From Amycolatopsis sp. 2-15 (lineage in GTDB: Bacteria > Actinomycetota > Actinomycetes > Mycobacteriales > Pseudonocardiaceae), in NCBI RefSeq assembly GCF_030285625.1, contig NZ_CP127294.1:2738001-2802000 (forward strand): a stretch of 64,000 nucleotides of DNA, read 5' to 3'. Positions within the stretch are counted from its first letter, which is position 1. Every line of letters starts with the position of its first letter. Under the pieces are notes generated by a model. It was not told where the DNA came from. It ran no database searches and saw only the letters and a list, made by a program, of their open reading frames with translations. The translations under genes and the position numbers were made by a program. Of this stretch, positions 61,621-64,000 are shown piece after piece.

Positions 61621-62167
61621 TCAGTCGCGCGGGCGCACCATGCCCGTCTCATAGGCCACGACCACGCCCTGCTGGGCTTCCAACTCGATCTCGCGTTCGG
61701 CCCGCTCGGCGCGTTCGGCGGTGGTGCGCAGCCGGTTCGCGCGGACGTAGACGGAGTGTCCGATCAGGATGGTCGCGGAAGCCGCAGCAGGGCGATCACC
61801 GAATCGCCGACCGGGTGCGACGCACCGCCCTCGATCATCGTCGCCTCGTACCCGGCCATCGCGACCGCGGACGGCGGCCACGCCTTGCTCGCCGGGTAGC
61901 GCGCCCACACCGTGTACGCGGCGATCAGGATGCCGGGCTGGCCGAGCGTCGCGCGGAAACCGCACAGGTGCAACGCGCCCATCAGCGAGGTGACGGCCAT
62001 CAGTGAACCGGTCGGGAACCGACGGCGAAACAGCAGTGGCGCGGCGCCGACGGCCGCGCGGACCAGCCCGAACGCCCCGGCCGGTCGCCCAGCTCGCCGC
62101 CGCGCACGGCCGCGCCCGCCAGCAGGAAATCGGCGACGGTGGCCTCGAGCAGGCTGTCCGCCAGCAC
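61621..62167 (-). pseudogene. Decayed N-terminal part of a NarL-type sensor histidine kinase
   Basis: Three frames joined by shifts near 62080 and 61790 give LADSLLEATVADFLLAGAAV / FGLVRAAVGAAPLLFRRRFPTGSLMAVTSLMGAL / ASATILIGHSVYVRANRLRTTAERAERAEREIELEAQQG, then a stop. This is the four-helix membrane sensor and linker of actinobacterial NarL-type kinases. The HisKA_3 and ATPase domains that should follow are absent. Confidence 0.65.
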
Positions 62168-62429
62168 CGGCCGCGCACCACCCCCACCCGGTAAACCGGC
62201 GCGCAGGCGAAGCTACCGGCCTGACCGGCGGAAACCCAGCCGGCTACCACCGGCGCGGTAGGCCGGCGTGGCGTGTACCGCCAAGGTTTACCGCCGGATG
62301 CGGCCTTGGTGGGATTCGGGCGGGTGGTCCGTCCGGATAGCGTCTGGCGCGAATGGTCACCCATTCGGCATTGCTCGGCGGGGAGCGTCCGAGGCCGGGG
62401 AGGAACCCGGAGCTGCTCTCCGTCGAGCG
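62168..62429. other. Intergenic, no gene supported
   Basis: 262 bp containing GCCGG-rich imperfect inverted repeats around 62205-62262 (ACCGGC/GCCGGT units) that may act as a terminator for TetR. No coding frame or RBS. Confidence 0.4.
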
Positions 62430-62999
62430 TCAGCCCAGGTACGCGTCGAGCGTCACTGCGAGGGCCGATTCCGGCGACGGGGCGAAGCTGGCGCCCGCCA
62501 GGCCGCCCCACAGCCACAGCTGCGCGAGCCCGTGCAGCGCTGCCCAGAGCGAAGCCGCGACGAGTCGCGGGTCGGTGCCGGGCTTGAGCCGGTCGTCGTG
62601 CGCTGCCTCGCGGTCGAGGCGCACGAGGTCGGCGAAGTAGTCGAAGACGGCGCTGCTCGCGGCCACGAGCCCGGGTTCGGCCGGGTCGATCAGGTCGCGG
62701 CGGAACATCAGCTCGAACATCGCGGGGTTGGCCAGGGCGAAGGCCACGTATGCGTGGCAGGCGGCCGTCACGCGTTCGCGCGGGTTGCCTTCGGGCAGCT
62801 TCGCGCCGCGTTCCAGCAGCTGTGCGAAGCCGAGCGTCGCGACGGCCGACAGCAGCTCGGCGCGGCCGGAGAAGTGCCGCAGCGGCGCACCGTGGGAGAC
62901 GCCGGCGGCCTTCGCGATGCCCCGCAACGTCACCGCGTCCACTCCTTCGTCGGCGAGCAACGTCTCCGCGGTGGTGATCAGCCGCTGGCGGGCGCTCAT
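62430..62999 (-). CDS. TetR-family transcriptional regulator
   Basis: 189 residues; ATG overlaps the hydrolase stop (ATGA). N-terminal HTH ITTAETLLADEGVDAVTLRGIAKAAGVSHGAPLRHFSGRAEL; C-terminal ligand domain with WAALHGLAQLWLWGGLA. Co-transcribed with the SGNH hydrolase, whose promoter has two palindromes suited to a TetR dimer, so autoregulation is likely. Confidence 0.92.
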   Translation of the reverse strand: MSARQRLITTAETLLADEGVDAVTLRGIAKAAGVSHGAPLRHFSGRAELLSAVATLGFAQLLERGAKLPEGNPRERVTAACHAYVAFALANPAMFELMFRRDLIDPAEPGLVAASSAVFDYFADLVRLDREAAHDDRLKPGTDPRLVAASLWAALHGLAQLWLWGGLAGASFAPSPESALAVTLDAYLG

Positions 63000-63781
63000 A
63001 GCTGCGCTTCGGAGAACGCGACGGGCAGCAGGTCGGGGCGCTTGGGGAAAAAGCCGTCGCCGGGCGAGCGGCCGATCAGGCGGTTGTGCAGGCGCGTGAC
63101 GGCGACCGGCACGACCTCCTGCCAGAACCACTGCAGGTCCGCTCGCAGGCTCGGGCGCGCGGGGACGCCGGGGAGCGGCTGGAGCCAGCCGTCGTCGTGG
63201 CCGACGTGGAGGCGGTCGAGCACGTGGCCGGCCACGCGCAGGTGGCCCGCCTCGGACAGGTGCAGGCGATCGGGGCCGAAGTAGCGCGAGTCGTGGGCGG
63301 CGTGGTCGGGCCACAGGTCCACGAGTTTGGCGCCGTAGCTCACCGACGCTTCGCGGATTGCGTCGTTGAGAGCGGTCACGCGCGGGTGCATGCGGGCGCC
63401 GAAGGGCATGCGGTGGGCGATGTCGCTCAAGGTGAAGGTGACCACGGTGGGCGCGATGTGCGTGCACCGGCGGATCGCGGCGTCGACGCGGCGCGCCACG
63501 GTGCGGGCGTTCCAGCCTCCGCTCATCACGTCGTTTCCGCCGCCGAACAGGGCGATCAGGTCGGGCTCGTGGCGCTCGGCGGCGGGCAGCTGCTGGACGA
63601 TGATCTGGTCGAGGCGCCGGCCGCGCACCGCCAGGTTGGCGTAGCGGAAATCGGGCTCGTCCTGGGCGAGGCGGCCCGCGACGAAGTCCGCCCAGCCCCG
63701 GTACTGGCTGTGGTCCGGGTACGGATCGTCGAGCCCTTCGGCGCAGCTGTCGCCGACGGCGACGAATTTCTGAAAGCCCAT
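62996..63781 (-). CDS. SGNH/GDSL-family hydrolase
   Basis: 261 residues: block I FVAVGDSCAEGLDD (GDS nucleophile, with Cys next), block III FGGGNDVM (oxyanion Asn) and block V DRLHLSEAGHLRVA (catalytic Asp-His). No signal peptide, so cytosolic esterase or lipase. First gene of a two-gene operon with TetR. Confidence 0.9.
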   Translation of the reverse strand: MGFQKFVAVGDSCAEGLDDPYPDHSQYRGWADFVAGRLAQDEPDFRYANLAVRGRRLDQIIVQQLPAAERHEPDLIALFGGGNDVMSGGWNARTVARRVDAAIRRCTHIAPTVVTFTLSDIAHRMPFGARMHPRVTALNDAIREASVSYGAKLVDLWPDHAAHDSRYFGPDRLHLSEAGHLRVAGHVLDRLHVGHDDGWLQPLPGVPARPSLRADLQWFWQEVVPVAVTRLHNRLIGRSPGDGFFPKRPDLLPVAFSEAQL

Positions 63782-63811
63782 GTCGATCTCCGTAACCCGT
63801 GGTTCACCTTG

Positions 63812-63849
63812 TAGACACTGTCTATCAAACTCTAGTAGACGGTGTCTAC
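63812..63849. promoter_or_regulatory. Tandem TetR-type operators
   Basis: TAGACACTGTCTA (63812-63824) is a perfect 13-bp palindrome, and GTAGACGGTGTCTAC (63835-63849) is a second with a 3-nt centre. Their centres are about 24 bp apart, 30-60 bp upstream of the hydrolase start. Same half-site TAGAC/GTCTA in both. Confidence 0.75.
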
Positions 63850-63914
63850 GTGAGGTTCACTTCTTCTCGGGTTCTCGGGTTCTCGGGTTCACCCGGAAGG
63901 GCTTTGCCGAAATA

Positions 63915-63929
63915 TATCGCCCAGCGATA
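63915..63929. promoter_or_regulatory. PadR-type operator before the last gene
   Basis: TATCGC-CCA-GCGATA, a perfect 6+6 inverted repeat within an A/T-rich patch (AAATATATCGC), 10 bp before the PadR start. PadR regulators commonly bind ATATCG...CGATAT-like sites and autorepress. Confidence 0.65.
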
Positions 63930-63939
63930 CGTTGGCGGC

Positions 63940-64000
63940 ATGGCGATGTCCGAGCAGGTCTTTTTCATCCTCACCGCGCTGGTCGGCGAGCCGCGGCACG
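63940..64000 (+). CDS. PadR-family transcriptional regulator (N-terminal part)
   Basis: Only 20 residues are inside the window: MAMSEQVFFILTALVGEPRH. That is the typical PadR N-terminus (…ILTAL..EP.HGY). An operator-like palindrome lies directly upstream. The gene continues past the window edge. Confidence 0.7.
   Translation, partial: MAMSEQVFFILTALVGEPRH

Overview
This is a high-GC actinomycete chromosome, most likely Pseudonocardiaceae (Amycolatopsis-like). The grounds are base composition, frequent GTG starts, 4-base ATGA/GTGA overlaps, a SepX/GlpR-MoeA-GalU block beside tRNA-Ala, an MprAB-type two-component system near a PepD-type HtrA protease, a rifamycin phosphotransferase, and actinomycete integrative-element (AICE) genes. 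The assignment comes from reading, not from a search.

Layout. (1) 1-1.77 kb: the end of a membrane protein gene and an orphan cytochrome b (qcrB). (2) 2.6-13.04 kb: remains of AICE DNA ending in tRNA-Ala(CGC). It holds a tRNA-Arg 3' fragment, repeat blocks, a low-GC cargo gene, an MDR oxidoreductase/cupin lipoprotein pair, two HD proteins, a frameshifted NUDIX gene, two 5'-truncated genes meeting head to head, an iteron-like repeat cluster, an excisionase and a frameshifted integrase. (3) 13.04-40.5 kb: intact core backbone. It covers divisome and molybdenum-cofactor genes, galU, 5-FTHF cyclo-ligase, mscL, an NDP-sugar epimerase, two two-component systems, a glycosyltransferase/methyltransferase/molybdo-oxidoreductase operon, an HtrA protease, galT with its DeoR regulator, and rph. 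(4) 40.5-51.2 kb: a largely intact AICE in tRNA-Arg(CCT), with integrase, excisionase, rolling-circle-type Rep, Spd-like and FtsK-like transfer genes, many tiny genes, and a GntR repressor with a perfect 18-bp inverted operator pair. (5) 51.4-64 kb: flanking chromosome. It has a macro-domain/KAP P-loop NTPase fusion (frameshifted), a VOC protein with a broken LysR gene, a JAMM-SnoaL-VOC operon facing an S-adenosylhomocysteinase-like gene, GNAT, DUF2786 and FAD-oxidoreductase genes, a decayed histidine kinase, an SGNH hydrolase/TetR pair with palindromic operators, and the start of a PadR regulator.

Main structural conclusion. The best attachment-site partner of each tRNA lies at the far end of the window in the wrong orientation. 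The 38-bp tRNA-Arg copy is at 2.60 kb and the 44-bp tRNA-Ala copy at 51.38 kb. The distal ends of the two elements also carry about 530 bp of homologous sequence in inverted orientation (3745-4272 and 49936-50463). The simplest reading is that two related AICEs, integrated outward at the two ends of the 27-kb core block, recombined through their distal ends and inverted about 46 kb of chromosome. The tRNA-Ala integrase is frameshifted, so that element is probably fixed.

Several single-base frameshifts (NUDIX, DUF3987, integrase, KAP, LysR, histidine kinase) sit only in accessory or flanking genes while the core genes are intact. This favours decay over random sequencing error, but raw reads would be needed to decide.
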